DNA from: Bacillus sp. 2B10
GTDB taxonomy: Bacteria > Pseudomonadota > Alphaproteobacteria > Sphingomonadales > Sphingomonadaceae
DNA length: 64,000 bases
Assembly: GCA_003946805.1 (NCBI GenBank)
Contig: RPSH01000021.1
Coordinates: forward strand, 1 to 64,000
Direction of reading: 5' to 3'
Position 1 is the first letter of the stretch. Every line of letters starts with the position of its first letter. The translations under genes and the position numbers were made by a program. The notes under the pieces are model-generated. The model saw only the letters and a list, made by a program, of their open reading frames with translations. It ran no database searches and was not told the origin of the DNA. Positions 7,952 to 17,328 of the stretch are shown here, one piece after another.

Positions 7952-10302
7952 CACGGCTCGCGCGGCAGGTCGATCGTGACCAGCGTGCCCATGCCCTTTT
8001 CCGACACCAGCTCGATCGTGCCGCCATGCGCCTCGACCGCCTGTCGCGCCAGCGGCAGGTCGAGGCTCAGCGCCCGTTCGCCGACCCGCGCCACGCCCGC
8101 CTGCGCGAACCGGTCGAACGCGCGCGCGACGGCATCCTTCGACATGCCCGTGCCGTCGTCCGACACCACGATCCGCGCACGCTGCGCATCGCCGTCGACA
8201 TGGAGCAGCACCCGCCCGCCCTGTTGCAACCCGCCGATCGCATGGTCGAGCAGATGGCCGATCGCCTGCCGCAGCCGCCGGGCGTCGCCCAGCATCACGC
8301 CCGCCGACGGCGCGATCTCCACCGCCAGTTCGACGCCGCGCGCCGCCGCCGCGGTCCGTGCCGCGCCCGCCGCTTCGCTGGCGATCATCTTCAGCGGCAC
8401 CGTCGCCCGCGCGACCGGCGCCGTCTCGTTCGCGGTCAGGTCGAGCGTGTCGTCGATCAGCCCGCCCAGCCGCTCGACCGATTCGAGGATCGCATCGGTA
8501 TAGCGCGCCCCGTCCTCGCTGAGCTTGCCGGCATAGCCCGCCTGCAGCATCTCGGCGAAGCCCTTGATCGAGGTCAGCGGGGTGCGCAGTTCGTAGCTCA
8601 TCGACGCGACGAACGCGGTCTTGACCCGGTCGGCGGCTTCCAGCGCCTCGTTGCGGTCGCGCAGCGCCTGCTCCATCCGGCGACTGTCGGAAATGTCGAG
8701 CATCGTCAGCAACGCATTGCCATCGGGCAGCGGCACCGCGCCGAACTCGTAATGCCGCCCGTCGGCCATCGCGAACCGGCCCGAACGCTGCATCCGCTGC
8801 TGCGTGGCGAAGCGGACCAGCTCGGGGATCAGCGTCGCCCGGCCGGGATTGGCGAGGCTGTCGGCAACCCGCTCGGCCAGCGCATCGACCCGCGGATGCC
8901 CGTCGAGGAACGCGTCGTCGAGGCCCCAGACCTGCCGGAACTTCGCGTTCCAGATCTGCAACCGGCCGTCGGCGGCGAACACGCCCAGCGCCTCGAACAG
9001 ATTGTCGAACGTCGCGGTCCGCACGCGCAGCAGCGTGTCGCGCGCGCTGGCCAGTTGCACCTGTTCGGTCCGATCCTCGAAGATCAGCAGCAGCCCGCCT
9101 TCGGGCAACGGCTGCGCCACGACGCGCAGGTGCGTGCCGCCGGGCAGATGCCACTGTTCCTCGATCGCGCCCTCGGCCGCACGGAACCAGTCGCGCCGCT
9201 CCGCCTTCCACCCCGGAAAGTCGCGAACCTCGGGCAGGCGCTTGGCCTCGCGCATGCGGTCGAGCACCCGGTCGAATTCGGGGCGGTCGGCCAGCCATTC
9301 GGGCTTCATCGCGAACGTGCGACCGAATGGCTGATTGTAGAATACCAGCGTGCGGTCCGGCGCGAACTGCGCCACCCCCGCCGACAACCGGTCGAGCATC
9401 GCGCGCTGCGCATCGCGGCTGCGCTTGAGCCTCGCCCCCGCTTCCTCGATCTCGTGGACGTCGATCGCGAAGCCGCCGGTGCCGCCGTCGCGCAGCGGCA
9501 TGTCGTGGACGCGCAGCATCCGCCGTTCGCCGCCGATCGTCGCCGGCATCGCCGCGACCTGCGGTTGCCCAGTGTCGCGCGCGATCGACGCGCTGGCCAG
9601 CGGCCCGCCCATGCCGACGCCCTCGACCAGCTCGACCTGCCGGCCGATCACCGTCGCCGCGTCCTCGGCATCGACCGCGCGGACATAGGCGGTGTTGACC
9701 ATCGCGAGGCGCAGCGTGTCGTCGCGATACCACATCGGCATCGGTGCCGCCTCGATCAGGCTGGACAGTGCCTCGAACGCCGCGCGATACTCCTCGGCCT
9801 CGGCGCCCAGCGTCGCGATCTCGTCGTGAAACTCGGTCGCGTCGAAGAACCAGACCAGCACCCCGCCCGGCGTGTTGAGCGCGGCGGGCGCCCGTTCGCC
9901 GATCGCGAACAGCGACCGCGCCGAACCGGTCGCGCGCACGACGGTGCGGAATGGCCGCCCCCCGCGCATCGCGGCGTTGACGGCGTCGATCAGCCGGTCG
10001 GCGCTGCCCGGCTCCAGCCCGCTGTCGGGATCGCCCAGATCGGCGAGCATCGCGGGCGCATCGACCCGCCCCAGCCGATCGACCAGTGGCGCATCCAGCG
10101 ACAACCGCCCGTCGGCGCGCACGACCATCGCCAGCGCCGGCGACGCCGCCAGCGTCGATCGCAGCGATTCGAACGACGCCGCATCGGCCAGCGCCTGCCG
10201 CCGCGCCGCCAGCCCGGCATAGAGCATCCAGCCACCGACGCCGACCAGCAACGCCAGCACGACGCCGCACAGGATCGCGGTGAGGACCGTGATAGCGATC
10301 AC
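7951..10302 (-). CDS. divL: DivL: atypical sensor kinase with Tyr at the phospho-acceptor site
   Basis: Membrane-anchored sensor-kinase homologue. In Caulobacter, DivL senses DivK and tunes CckA and thereby CtrA. One N-terminal transmembrane segment (residues about 3-25), several PAS-like regions, a DHp helix and a C-terminal HATPase domain (SDDGTGMSKD) are visible. The H-box reads MSYELRTPLTSIKGF: residue 570 is Tyr (TAC) where ordinary kinases have His, the hallmark of DivL. A GTG at 10302 is taken as start, because the upstream in-frame ATG at 10395 sits inside the transcription terminator of the preceding gene; a GGAAAAA stretch precedes the GTG. About 783 residues, close to DivL elsewhere. 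It heads the operon leading to tsaE. The start choice is the least certain part. Confidence 0.9.
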   Translation of the reverse strand: MIAITVLTAILCGVVLALLVGVGGWMLYAGLAARRQALADAASFESLRSTLAASPALAMVVRADGRLSLDAPLVDRLGRVDAPAMLADLGDPDSGLEPGSADRLIDAVNAAMRGGRPFRTVVRATGSARSLFAIGERAPAALNTPGGVLVWFFDATEFHDEIATLGAEAEEYRAAFEALSSLIEAAPMPMWYRDDTLRLAMVNTAYVRAVDAEDAATVIGRQVELVEGVGMGGPLASASIARDTGQPQVAAMPATIGGERRMLRVHDMPLRDGGTGGFAIDVHEIEEAGARLKRSRDAQRAMLDRLSAGVAQFAPDRTLVFYNQPFGRTFAMKPEWLADRPEFDRVLDRMREAKRLPEVRDFPGWKAERRDWFRAAEGAIEEQWHLPGGTHLRVVAQPLPEGGLLLIFEDRTEQVQLASARDTLLRVRTATFDNLFEALGVFAADGRLQIWNAKFRQVWGLDDAFLDGHPRVDALAERVADSLANPGRATLIPELVRFATQQRMQRSGRFAMADGRHYEFGAVPLPDGNALLTMLDISDSRRMEQALRDRNEALEAADRVKTAFVASMSYELRTPLTSIKGFAEMLQAGYAGKLSEDGARYTDAILESVERLGGLIDDTLDLTANETAPVARATVPLKMIASEAAGAARTAAAARGVELAVEIAPSAGVMLGDARRLRQAIGHLLDHAIGGLQQGGRVLLHVDGDAQRARIVVSDDGTGMSKDAVARAFDRFAQAGVARVGERALSLDLPLARQAVEAHGGTIELVSEKGMGTLVTIDLPREP

Positions 10303-10375
10303 GCTGTTTTTCCGGTGAGGGGCGGCAGACTGGGAAGGTTCGACACGCCCCTGCCTAGTCCGAGTCAGCCGTATA

Positions 10376-10410
10376 AAAAAGGGGCGACACCGCATGGCGC
10401 CGCCCCCTTT
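10376..10410 (-). terminator. Rho-independent terminator of the TonB receptor gene
   Basis: On the minus strand, a stem of about nine pairs (AAAGGGG..CG against CGCCCCTTT, with one bulged base) is followed by TTTTTTATA. It lies just after the receptor stop codon and before divL. Confidence 0.8.
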
Positions 10411-10451
10411 GCCGTGTTCCTGCGACGGATCGCCCCGTCAGCCATTGTCAA

Positions 10452-13400
10452 TCAAAGGCGGAACGACGCGCCGGCGTAAATGAACCGGCCGACGCCCGAG
10501 ATCGGATAGTTGAGCGAGCCCAGGTTCGGCGTCTGTTCGAACAGATTGTTGACGCCGCCATAGAAGCGGAAACGGTCGTTCACCCGGACCTCCGCCCGGA
10601 TGTCATGCTGGAACAGTTCGGGATAGAAGAAGTAGCGCGGGTCCGAGATATCGGGATCGCCCGCCAGTTCCTCGGTCGTGAAGCGCCGCGTCTTGCTCCA
10701 GTACAGCAAGCCGTAATTGAGCGAGAACGCATCGAGCGTCCACGTCACGTTGGCGTTGCCGCGCCACCGCGGGTTGTACGCTTCCAGCGTGTCCACGTCG
10801 ACGTCGGCACCCGGCGAAGGAACGAAGGACAGGTTTTCGAGATATCCACCGTCGAGCCGGAAATCGAACCGGCCGAGATTGGCGCCCGGTTCGAAACGAT
10901 ACGCCACGCTGAAGTCCGCGCCCGACGTCCGGAACGCGGCGACGTTCGCCGGCCCGACGTTGAAACCGATGCGACGCTGCGGGTCGGAACCGTCACCCAG
11001 GACATACCCCGTTCCCTGCGCGCGGAAGACGTTGGCGCAGAACTGGTTGTCGATCGTCGGCTGATCGACGCACAATTCCGCCAGTTCGGTCGGCGTCGGC
11101 GTGTTGATCGCGTCGCTGATGCGGATGTCGTACCAGTCGGCGGTGATCGTCAGACCCGGGATGAACCGGGGCTGCAGGACGATACCTGCGGTCCAGGTCT
11201 TGGCCGTTTCCTCGCTGAGGTTCGGATTGCCGCCGGTCGTGCCGCGACGCGACGTCGTGGCCGAAGGAACCCGCGACGGAGTGAAGCTGGCGATCTGCGT
11301 CGGGGTCAGGCCGAGGTTGGCAAGCAACGTCTGGCAGTTCGCCGCGCGGAACTGCGTACCCTGTCCACGCGCCGACAGGTCGCACGGATCGGTGACGAAA
11401 CCGAACGTTCCGGTCGCCGGCAGGAACAGTTCTCCGATGTTCGGGGCGCGGACCGCCTGCGAATAGGAACCGCGGATGCGGATGTCGCGGATCGGGGCAT
11501 AGATGCCGTCGAGCTTCCACGTCGTCGTCGATCCCACGGTCGAATAATCCGACAGGCGCAACGCCGCGCTGAACGACAGCAATTCCGCGAAGGGCAGGTT
11601 CGCCAGTACGGGGACGTTCAATTCGGCAAAGGCTTCCTTCACGTCGAAGCTGCCCGAGCTCGGCGGCAATGCCGCGAAGTCGCGCAGGTCGCCGTTGACG
11701 ATCAGCGCATCGGGGTCCGAGCGGCTGCCTTCGCGCCGATATTCGCCGCCGAGCGCGAACCCGACCGGACCACCGGGCAGCGAGAAGATCGCGCCGGTAT
11801 CACCCGAGATCGAGCCCGACACAACATGCTGGTCGACCGCCGCCCGGTTGACGTTGTCCGCCAGGACGAAGTCGAGCGATGCCTGCGACGCGACCCCGTT
11901 GCCAAGGATGTTGAGCGGACGACAGGCGCTGCCCGCACCGGGGATGAAGGTGCTGGCCGGTACGTCGAGCGCGGTGGCATCGAGCGTCGAACGGCATACG
12001 ATGCTGCCATCGGGCGCACGCACGGCATCGATCGCCGCGAAGTAGCGATCGTTGATGAGGTTCGACGTCTGCGTCGAACGCGCGTTGGTGCGGCCGTAGA
12101 CATAGGACAGTTCGTAGCGGGCGTTGGGCGTGATGCGCCCGTCGAACCCGACCACGCCACGCCACGTATCGCGACGGACCCGTTCACCGCGAATGCCGAA
12201 ATCGAAATTGTCGCGCGAGAAGGTCGCACCATCCGGCGCGGCGTTCGGCCCGAAGCGGTCGGCAAGAAACGCGTTGTCGGACGCCAGGGACGTGCCGAAG
12301 TCGAAGCTCGGCTGCCCTACCGAATAGGCCCGGGTCCGCACGAACTTGCCTTCGGCGAAGAACCGTACCGCGTCCGAGAATTCGAAGCTGGTCAGCAGGT
12401 TCGCCGCATGCCGTTCGATGGCCGGGAACAGATCGCCGAAATAGCCGGCGGTCGGCGTGTTCGACGACCCGTTCCGGGCGCGACCGGACGACCCGGGCAG
12501 GAACGTGCCGCCGTCATAGACCAGCCCGCTGCCGGTGAAGTCGGGAATGCCGTCGCCGTTCAGGTCGACCGCCGCATCGGGGGAACTGTCGGCCCATCCC
12601 AGGTTCGTGTAGATGATCCGATCGGGCAGGTTGGGATCGTCGATCGGCACCCCATTGGGGCCACGGCGGAAATCGTTGATGTTCTGCCACAACTCGCGAT
12701 AGCGGCTGGGGTCGCCGCTGAAGGGGCGCGCGAAGCTGCTCAGCCGTTCGGTATTGCTGTATTCATACGCGGCGGTAACATTGCCACGACCGTCGGCGAA
12801 GTTCTTGCCCGCGACGATCGATGCCAGTTGATTCCCCGCGTCGCCATCGTCCGAGATACCGGCTTGCAGTCGGGCGGATATGCCTTCGAAGTCACGCCGC
12901 AACACGAAGTTCACGACGCCCGAAACGCCGTCGGCGCCGTAGATCGCCGATGCGCCGCCGGTCAGGACGTCGATCTTTTCGATCAGGTCCTGCGGGATCG
13001 AGTTCGTATCGACTGCCGCCGTGTTCGGCACCCCCGCGACGTGACGGCGCCCGTTGACCAGCGTAAGCGTACGGTTGACGCCCAGGTTGCGCAGATTCAG
13101 GAAGTTGGCGCCGGTGCCGCTCAGCGGCGTGGAACTCGCCCCACCCGAGCGCGACCCGCCGACAGAGCCGGTCAGCGCGGGATTGCGGATCAGGACATCG
13201 GTGATGTTGTTCAGGCCGGTCGCCTCGATCGCCGAAGCGCTGACCGACACGATCGGGTTGGCGACGTTCAGTTCGGGTCGGGCGATGCGCGATCCGGTGA
13301 CGACGATTTCCTCGGCGGGCTGGACTTCGTCGGTAGGCTGATCCTGTTCGACGGTTGCCGTTTGCGGCGCGACCGTCTGTGCGGCAGCGGCTGCCGAGGC

Positions 13401-13469
13401 GAACAATGCCGCCAGAGCGATGGCGCTACGTCCGGCACCCGCCCGGAAACGCGACGTACATTGCTTCAT
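10452..13469 (-). CDS. TonB-dependent outer-membrane receptor
   Basis: Outer-membrane beta-barrel receptor, 1005 residues, importing an unidentified substrate using TonB energy. A signal peptide covers about residues 1-33 (ending ASAAAAAQ). A TonB-box-like EEIVVTGSRI is followed by a plug domain (SASAIEATGLNNITDVLIRNPAL, NGRRHVAGVPN, DVLTGGASAIYGADGVSGVVNFVLRR). The barrel ends in the expected aromatic C-terminus GASFRL. The plug with IYGADGVSGVVN places it in the large sphingomonad receptor class rather than classic siderophore receptors. The start ATG at 13469 is preceded by AAAGGGG; 22 upstream in-frame residues are not signal-like. It stands alone between two terminators, so it is probably its own transcription unit. 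No adjacent hydrolase or regulator indicates the substrate. Confidence 0.95.
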   Translation of the reverse strand: MKQCTSRFRAGAGRSAIALAALFASAAAAAQTVAPQTATVEQDQPTDEVQPAEEIVVTGSRIARPELNVANPIVSVSASAIEATGLNNITDVLIRNPALTGSVGGSRSGGASSTPLSGTGANFLNLRNLGVNRTLTLVNGRRHVAGVPNTAAVDTNSIPQDLIEKIDVLTGGASAIYGADGVSGVVNFVLRRDFEGISARLQAGISDDGDAGNQLASIVAGKNFADGRGNVTAAYEYSNTERLSSFARPFSGDPSRYRELWQNINDFRRGPNGVPIDDPNLPDRIIYTNLGWADSSPDAAVDLNGDGIPDFTGSGLVYDGGTFLPGSSGRARNGSSNTPTAGYFGDLFPAIERHAANLLTSFEFSDAVRFFAEGKFVRTRAYSVGQPSFDFGTSLASDNAFLADRFGPNAAPDGATFSRDNFDFGIRGERVRRDTWRGVVGFDGRITPNARYELSYVYGRTNARSTQTSNLINDRYFAAIDAVRAPDGSIVCRSTLDATALDVPASTFIPGAGSACRPLNILGNGVASQASLDFVLADNVNRAAVDQHVVSGSISGDTGAIFSLPGGPVGFALGGEYRREGSRSDPDALIVNGDLRDFAALPPSSGSFDVKEAFAELNVPVLANLPFAELLSFSAALRLSDYSTVGSTTTWKLDGIYAPIRDIRIRGSYSQAVRAPNIGELFLPATGTFGFVTDPCDLSARGQGTQFRAANCQTLLANLGLTPTQIASFTPSRVPSATTSRRGTTGGNPNLSEETAKTWTAGIVLQPRFIPGLTITADWYDIRISDAINTPTPTELAELCVDQPTIDNQFCANVFRAQGTGYVLGDGSDPQRRIGFNVGPANVAAFRTSGADFSVAYRFEPGANLGRFDFRLDGGYLENLSFVPSPGADVDVDTLEAYNPRWRGNANVTWTLDAFSLNYGLLYWSKTRRFTTEELAGDPDISDPRYFFYPELFQHDIRAEVRVNDRFRFYGGVNNLFEQTPNLGSLNYPISGVGRFIYAGASFRL

Positions 13470-13621
13470 GGAACGACCCCTTTTTATACAGTTATGATTA
13501 TTCCCTTGATCGATCACTCTCCATCCGCACCGCAAGCCTGTACGATCGGGTTTTTTGCCGGAAGTGGCTATTTACAGCGTGGTCGCGATAGAATTGGAAC
13601 GGACTGTTGCTGCACAGCAAC

Positions 13622-13654
13622 AAAAAAAGGCGGACATCCCGCTGGATGCCCGCC
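13622..13654 (-). terminator. Rho-independent terminator of ahcY
   Basis: Minus-strand stem GGCGGGCATCC / GGATGTCCGCC (11 pairs, one G-U) with a 4-base loop, followed by seven T. It starts about 25 bp after the ahcY stop. Confidence 0.92.
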
Positions 13655-13680
13655 CCTTCCGCACTGTCGATCCGTTCGGA

Positions 13681-15102
13681 TCAGTAGCGATAATGATCCG
13701 GCTTGAACGGCCCTTCGACCGGCACGCCGATATAGCCCGCCTGCTTGGGCGTCAGCTTCGACAGCTTCACGCCCAGCTTTTCGAGATGCAGCGCCGCGAC
13801 CTTCTCGTCTAGGTGCTTGGGCAGGACATAGACTTCGTTCCGGTAGTTCTCGCCCTTGGTCCACAGCTCGATCTGCGCCAGCACCTGGTTGGTGAACGAC
13901 GACGACATGACGAACGACGGGTGACCGGTGGCGCAGCCGAGGTTCACTAGGCGGCCCTTGGCCAGCACGATGATCTGCTTGCCGTCGGGGAACTTCACCA
14001 GGTCGGTGCCCGGCTTCACTTCGTCCCACTCATAGTTGCTGAGCGCCGCGATCTGGATCTCGCTGTCGAAGTGGCCGATGTTGCAGACGATGCTCATCGG
14101 CTTCATCGCCGCCATGTGCTCGGCGGTGATGACGTCGGCGTTGCCGGTCGCGGTGCAGAAGATGTCGGCGCGGGTCACCGCCTCTTCCATCGTCACGACC
14201 TCGAACCCTTCCATCGCCGCCTGCAGCGCGCAGATCGGATCGACTTCGGTCACCATCACGCGCGCGCCGCCGTTGCGCAGCGACTGGGCGCTGCCCTTGC
14301 CGACGTCGCCGAAGCCCGCGACGCAGGCGACCTTGCCGGCCAGCATCACGTCGGTCGCGCGACGGATCGCGTCGACCAGCGATTCCTTGCAGCCGTACAG
14401 ATTGTCGAACTTCGACTTGGTGACGCTGTCGTTGACGTTGATCGCGGGGAACGGCAGTTCGCCCTTCTTCGCGATCTCGTACAGGCGGTGGACGCCGGTC
14501 GTCGTCTCTTCCGACACGCCCTTCAGGTTCCTGACCGTCTCGGTCAGATAGCCCGGACGCCTGGCGATGAACGCCTTGAGCGCGCGCTGGAATTCGACTT
14601 CCTCTTCGTTCTCGGGCTCGCTGAGCGAAGCGCCGGCTTCGAGCTTCGCGCCCCACAGCGCGAACATCGTCGCGTCGCCGCCGTCGTCGAGGATGATGTT
14701 GGCGGTTTCGTTACCCCAGTCGAAGATATCGCCGACATAGTCCCAGTAATCGGCGAGGCTCTCGCCCTTGATCGCGAACACCGGGATGCCCTTGGCGGCG
14801 ATCGCCGCGGCGGCATGGTCCTGCGTCGAGAAGATGTTGCACGTCGCCCAGCGGACGTCGGCGCCGAGCGCGGTCAGCGTCTCGATCAGCACCGCGGTCT
14901 GGATCGTCATGTGCAGCGAGCCCGTGATGCGCGCACCCTTCAGCGGCTGCGACGCGCCGAACTCGCTGCGCAGCGCCATCAGGCCCGGCATCTCGGTTTC
15001 GGCGATCTCGATTTCCTTGCGACCGAAGTCGGCGAGGCCGATGTCCTTGATGACGTAATCGGTCTGCTTGTCGGCGCCGGCAGAATTTGGGGCGGTGGCC
15101 AT
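13681..15102 (-). CDS. ahcY: Adenosylhomocysteinase (S-adenosyl-L-homocysteine hydrolase)
   Basis: Cytoplasmic NAD-dependent enzyme splitting S-adenosylhomocysteine to adenosine and homocysteine, keeping the methyl cycle running. 473 residues. Family signatures seen: [15 protein letters not shown], the NAD-binding [25 protein letters not shown], the C-terminal lid [18 protein letters not shown] and the terminal KPDHYRY. The ATG at 15102 is preceded by AGGAGCT, a strong ribosome-binding site; the 26-residue longer ORF is not supported. A perfect 20-bp palindrome lies 84 bp upstream (15186-15205) and a strong terminator follows, so this is a single-gene, probably SAM-cycle-regulated unit. Confidence 0.98.
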   Translation of the reverse strand: MATAPNSAGADKQTDYVIKDIGLADFGRKEIEIAETEMPGLMALRSEFGASQPLKGARITGSLHMTIQTAVLIETLTALGADVRWATCNIFSTQDHAAAAIAAKGIPVFAIKGESLADYWDYVGDIFDWGNETANIILDDGGDATMFALWGAKLEAGASLSEPENEEEVEFQRALKAFIARRPGYLTETVRNLKGVSEETTTGVHRLYEIAKKGELPFPAINVNDSVTKSKFDNLYGCKESLVDAIRRATDVMLAGKVACVAGFGDVGKGSAQSLRNGGARVMVTEVDPICALQAAMEGFEVVTMEEAVTRADIFCTATGNADVITAEHMAAMKPMSIVCNIGHFDSEIQIAALSNYEWDEVKPGTDLVKFPDGKQIIVLAKGRLVNLGCATGHPSFVMSSSFTNQVLAQIELWTKGENYRNEVYVLPKHLDEKVAALHLEKLGVKLSKLTPKQAGYIGVPVEGPFKPDHYRY

Positions 15103-15185
15103 GGGTAGCTCCTGCGTGGGGCCATGGGGCACGCCCATGGCGGATGGTGCGCCTCTATCGATGCGGCCGGCGAAACGCAAACCCT

Positions 15186-15205
15186 ATATAAAGATATCTT
15201 TATAT
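15186..15205. promoter_or_regulatory. Palindromic operator candidate upstream of ahcY (SahR-like)
   Basis: Perfect 20-bp palindrome atataaagatatctttatat, AT-rich in a GC-rich background and placed 84 bp before the ahcY start. ArsR-family SahR regulators control S-adenosylhomocysteine recycling genes in many proteobacteria through palindromic sites; the AAAGATATCTTT core and the location fit such a site. The regulator gene is not in the window. The TAA stop of the upstream hydroxylase gene lies within the palindrome. Confidence 0.7.
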
Positions 15206-16030
15206 CCGGGCGGACGACGGTTCTGGCGGAGCGTTCGCGCCCCGCGCCCGGTCATAGGCGACCGGCAGTGCGACCCATTCGTGCAGCGTGCGCGGCTGGT
15301 CGACCTCGGAGATGCCGGTCGCGGGCCATTCGTCCTTCGCCGGTATCCACACGGTGCCGAACAACCGGTCCCAGAGCGTCGTGAACGCGCCGAAATTACG
15401 GTCGAAATGCCGCGGCTCGACCGAATGGTGGATGCGGTGGAAGCGATTGTCGACGACGACGCTGGCGAGCGGCCCCAGATGCCAGCGGGTCGGGGTATGG
15501 ATGAAGAACGCCTGCAGATGCATCACGATCAGGATCGCCGGCACGACCGGCGCGGCTTCGCTGGCGATCAGGCTGGTCGGGATCGTGATCAACAGGATCT
15601 GGACGAACGGTTCGACCGGATGGTGGAACGCGTTCACGGCCGACAGCTCGCGGATCGAATGATGCACCGCGTGATAGCGCCACAGCCAGCGATGCTGCGC
15701 GCGGTGGCACCAGTAGAAGAAGAAATCGTAGATCACCGCACCGACCAGCGGCGCCAGCACCCACGATGCCGGCGTCGCCCACCCCGCGCCGGTCGGCAGG
15801 GTGAGAAGCGGCGGGATGCCCAGCGCGGTCCACAGCGTGCGGAATCCGGCATAGGCGACGCCGCTGATCGCCAGCCAGATCGTCCAGAACACCAGCCCCG
15901 GCAACCGGCCGCGCAGCGACTGGCGCTCGCGCGGCGCGAGCAGTTCGAGCGCGGTCATGACCGAAAAGCCGAAGCCCCAGACGACCAGCGTCGGCTTCAC
16001 GGTTTCCCACAGGACGGACAGGATCGGCAT
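15200..16030 (-). CDS. Sterol desaturase / fatty-acid hydroxylase superfamily membrane protein
   Basis: Integral-membrane di-iron hydroxylase family, 276 residues. Histidine clusters that bind iron are visible: HRAQH (near residue 109), HAVHHS, NAFHHP and the C-terminal HRIHHSVEPRHFDRNFG. Several hydrophobic segments surround them (VVWGFGFSVMTALEL, LVFWTIWLAISGVAYAG, APLVGAVIYDFFFYWC). Such enzymes hydroxylate or desaturate lipids, sterols or carotenoids; the substrate here cannot be read from sequence or neighbours. Its stop codon sits inside the ahcY operator candidate. It lies 44 bp after yqgE on the same strand, so the two may be co-transcribed. Confidence 0.88.
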   Translation of the reverse strand: MPILSVLWETVKPTLVVWGFGFSVMTALELLAPRERQSLRGRLPGLVFWTIWLAISGVAYAGFRTLWTALGIPPLLTLPTGAGWATPASWVLAPLVGAVIYDFFFYWCHRAQHRWLWRYHAVHHSIRELSAVNAFHHPVEPFVQILLITIPTSLIASEAAPVVPAILIVMHLQAFFIHTPTRWHLGPLASVVVDNRFHRIHHSVEPRHFDRNFGAFTTLWDRLFGTVWIPAKDEWPATGISEVDQPRTLHEWVALPVAYDRARGANAPPEPSSARI

Positions 16031-16074
16031 CGGCCCGACCCTATCGACCGCCCCCTAACAAATCTTTGCCGGGG

Positions 16075-16635
16075 TCAGGCGGTTCCGGCGCCCAGCGCCA
16101 GCAGCCGCGGATCGATCCCCGCCCGGTCGAACCCGGCGCGCCAGCGCGTCGCGGTCGGCACGTCGAACAGCAGGGCGGCGTCGCCGTCGACGTTCATCCA
16201 GCCATGGCGCGACATTTCCGCGTCGAGCTGTCCCGCCTCCCACCCGGCATAGCCCAGCGCGACGATGAACCGCGCCGGCCCGGTCCCGGCCGCGATCGCG
16301 CGCAGCACGTCGATCGATCCCGACAGCGCCCATTTGCCGGCGACGTCGATCGTGTCCTGTCCGCCCCAGCTGTCGTCGTGCAGCACGAAACCGCGCCGAG
16401 TCTCCACCGGGCCGCCCAGATGGATCGGCGCATCGGGCGCCTCGCCCGGTTCGATGTCGAGTTGCTTGAGCAGCGCGTGCAGGCTCAGGCCGTCGATCGT
16501 GTCGCCGATGCCGACGCCCATCGCCCCTTCCTCGTCATGGGTGCACATGGCGATGACCGCATGGTCGAAACGGCGGTCGCCGATGCCGGGCATCGCCAGC
16601 AATATCTGTCCGGCAAGAAATCGTGTCTGTTCCAT
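16075..16635 (-). CDS. YqgE/AlgH family protein
   Basis: Conserved protein of the UPF0301 (YqgE/AlgH) family, 186 residues, function not firmly established. Family features: N-terminal FLAGQILLAMPGIGDRRFDHAVIAMCTHDEEGAMG, the central GGPVETRRGFVLHD, and FIVALGYAGWEAGQLDAEM. The ATG at 16635 gives the canonical start a few residues before FLAGQ; the much longer in-frame ORF upstream is antisense to the peroxiredoxin gene and is rejected. It is divergent from the peroxiredoxin gene, with about 110 bp between starts that must hold both promoters. Confidence 0.92.
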   Translation of the reverse strand: MEQTRFLAGQILLAMPGIGDRRFDHAVIAMCTHDEEGAMGVGIGDTIDGLSLHALLKQLDIEPGEAPDAPIHLGGPVETRRGFVLHDDSWGGQDTIDVAGKWALSGSIDVLRAIAAGTGPARFIVALGYAGWEAGQLDAEMSRHGWMNVDGDAALLFDVPTATRWRAGFDRAGIDPRLLALGAGTA

Positions 16636-16746
16636 AATGCGTACGACGCTAATCGTACCGACGCGGTAGCGCCATGGTTGAAAAGGTCCGCGCCCGCTCC
16701 CACGCTGGCTGCGACGCGCCCGTCGGCGCACCATGTGGAGAATGTG

Positions 16747-17229
16747 ATGACGATCAAGGTCGGCGACCCCCTGCCCAACGCCACGCTCGTAAAGGTCACG
16801 CCCGATGGCCCGGACCAGGTATCGACCGGGGATTTCTTCGCCGGTCGCCGTGTCGCGCTGTTTTCGGTGCCCGGTGCCTTCACCCCGACCTGCTCGGCCC
16901 GCCACCTGCCGGGCTTCGTCGAACAGGCGCAGGCGTTTCGCGACAAGGGCGTCGACGAGATCGCCTGCACCGCGGTCAACGACGCGTTCGTGCTCGACGC
17001 CTGGGCGAAGGCGGGCAATGCGGGCGACAAGGTGACGATGCTGGCCGACGGCAATGCCGATTTCGCGAAGGCGGTCGGGCTGACGATGGACAGCTCCGCC
17101 TATGGCATGGGCACCCGGTCGCAGCGTTACGCGATGCTGGTCAACGACGGCGTGGTCGAGGCGCTGCATGTCGAGGCGCCCGGCGAGTTCAAGGTCAGTT
17201 CGGCGGAAAACCTGCTCGCCTCGCTCTGA
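16747..17229 (+). CDS. Peroxiredoxin (Prx5-type, atypical 2-Cys or 1-Cys)
   Basis: Thiol peroxidase reducing hydrogen and organic peroxides, cytoplasmic, 160 residues. The peroxidatic cysteine is Cys49 in PGAFTPTCSARHLPGF, the Prx5 signature PxxxT(S)xxC. Further family matches: FVLDAWAKAGNAGDKVTMLADGNADFAKAVGL, GMGTRSQRYAMLVNDGVVEALHVE and the C-terminal GEFKVSSAENLLASL. I see no second conserved resolving cysteine in the usual C-terminal place (a Cys is present in EIACTAVND), so glutathione- or glutaredoxin-coupled turnover is plausible. The ATG at 16747 gives the normal family N-terminus (MTIKVGDPLPNATL). Confidence 0.95.
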   Translation: MTIKVGDPLPNATLVKVTPDGPDQVSTGDFFAGRRVALFSVPGAFTPTCSARHLPGFVEQAQAFRDKGVDEIACTAVNDAFVLDAWAKAGNAGDKVTMLADGNADFAKAVGLTMDSSAYGMGTRSQRYAMLVNDGVVEALHVEAPGEFKVSSAENLLASL

Positions 17230-17260
17230 CCCTTCGCCGCCGTTTCCTGCCTCCCGTAAC

Positions 17261-17285
17261 GGAACCGGCGGCGGTCGTTCGAGTT
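17261..17285 (+). promoter_or_regulatory. EcfG-type (general stress response) promoter candidate
   Basis: GGAAC at 17261-17265 and GTT at 17283-17285, separated by 17 bp, match the alphaproteobacterial EcfG promoter pattern. Transcription would start about 35-40 bp before the 17329 gene, leaving room for its AAAGGGA ribosome-binding site. Confidence 0.5.
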
Positions 17286-17328
17286 AGTCGGTAGTTACGC
17301 AACCATATCGAACGCGAAAGGGAACGTC

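Noticed and set aside
8026..10479. 817-residue plus-strand open frame over divL
   Set aside because: Antisense shadow of divL, rich in Arg, Gln and His, no domain signature.
10605..13706. 1033-residue plus-strand open frame
   Set aside because: Antisense to the TonB receptor, which has a signal peptide, plug and C-terminal aromatic residue. The frame has no recognisable domain and skewed Arg composition.
15103..15185. SAH or SAM riboswitch before ahcY
   Set aside because: The leader is short and I do not see the conserved core or pseudoknot of any SAH or SAM riboswitch class; the palindrome is a simpler explanation.
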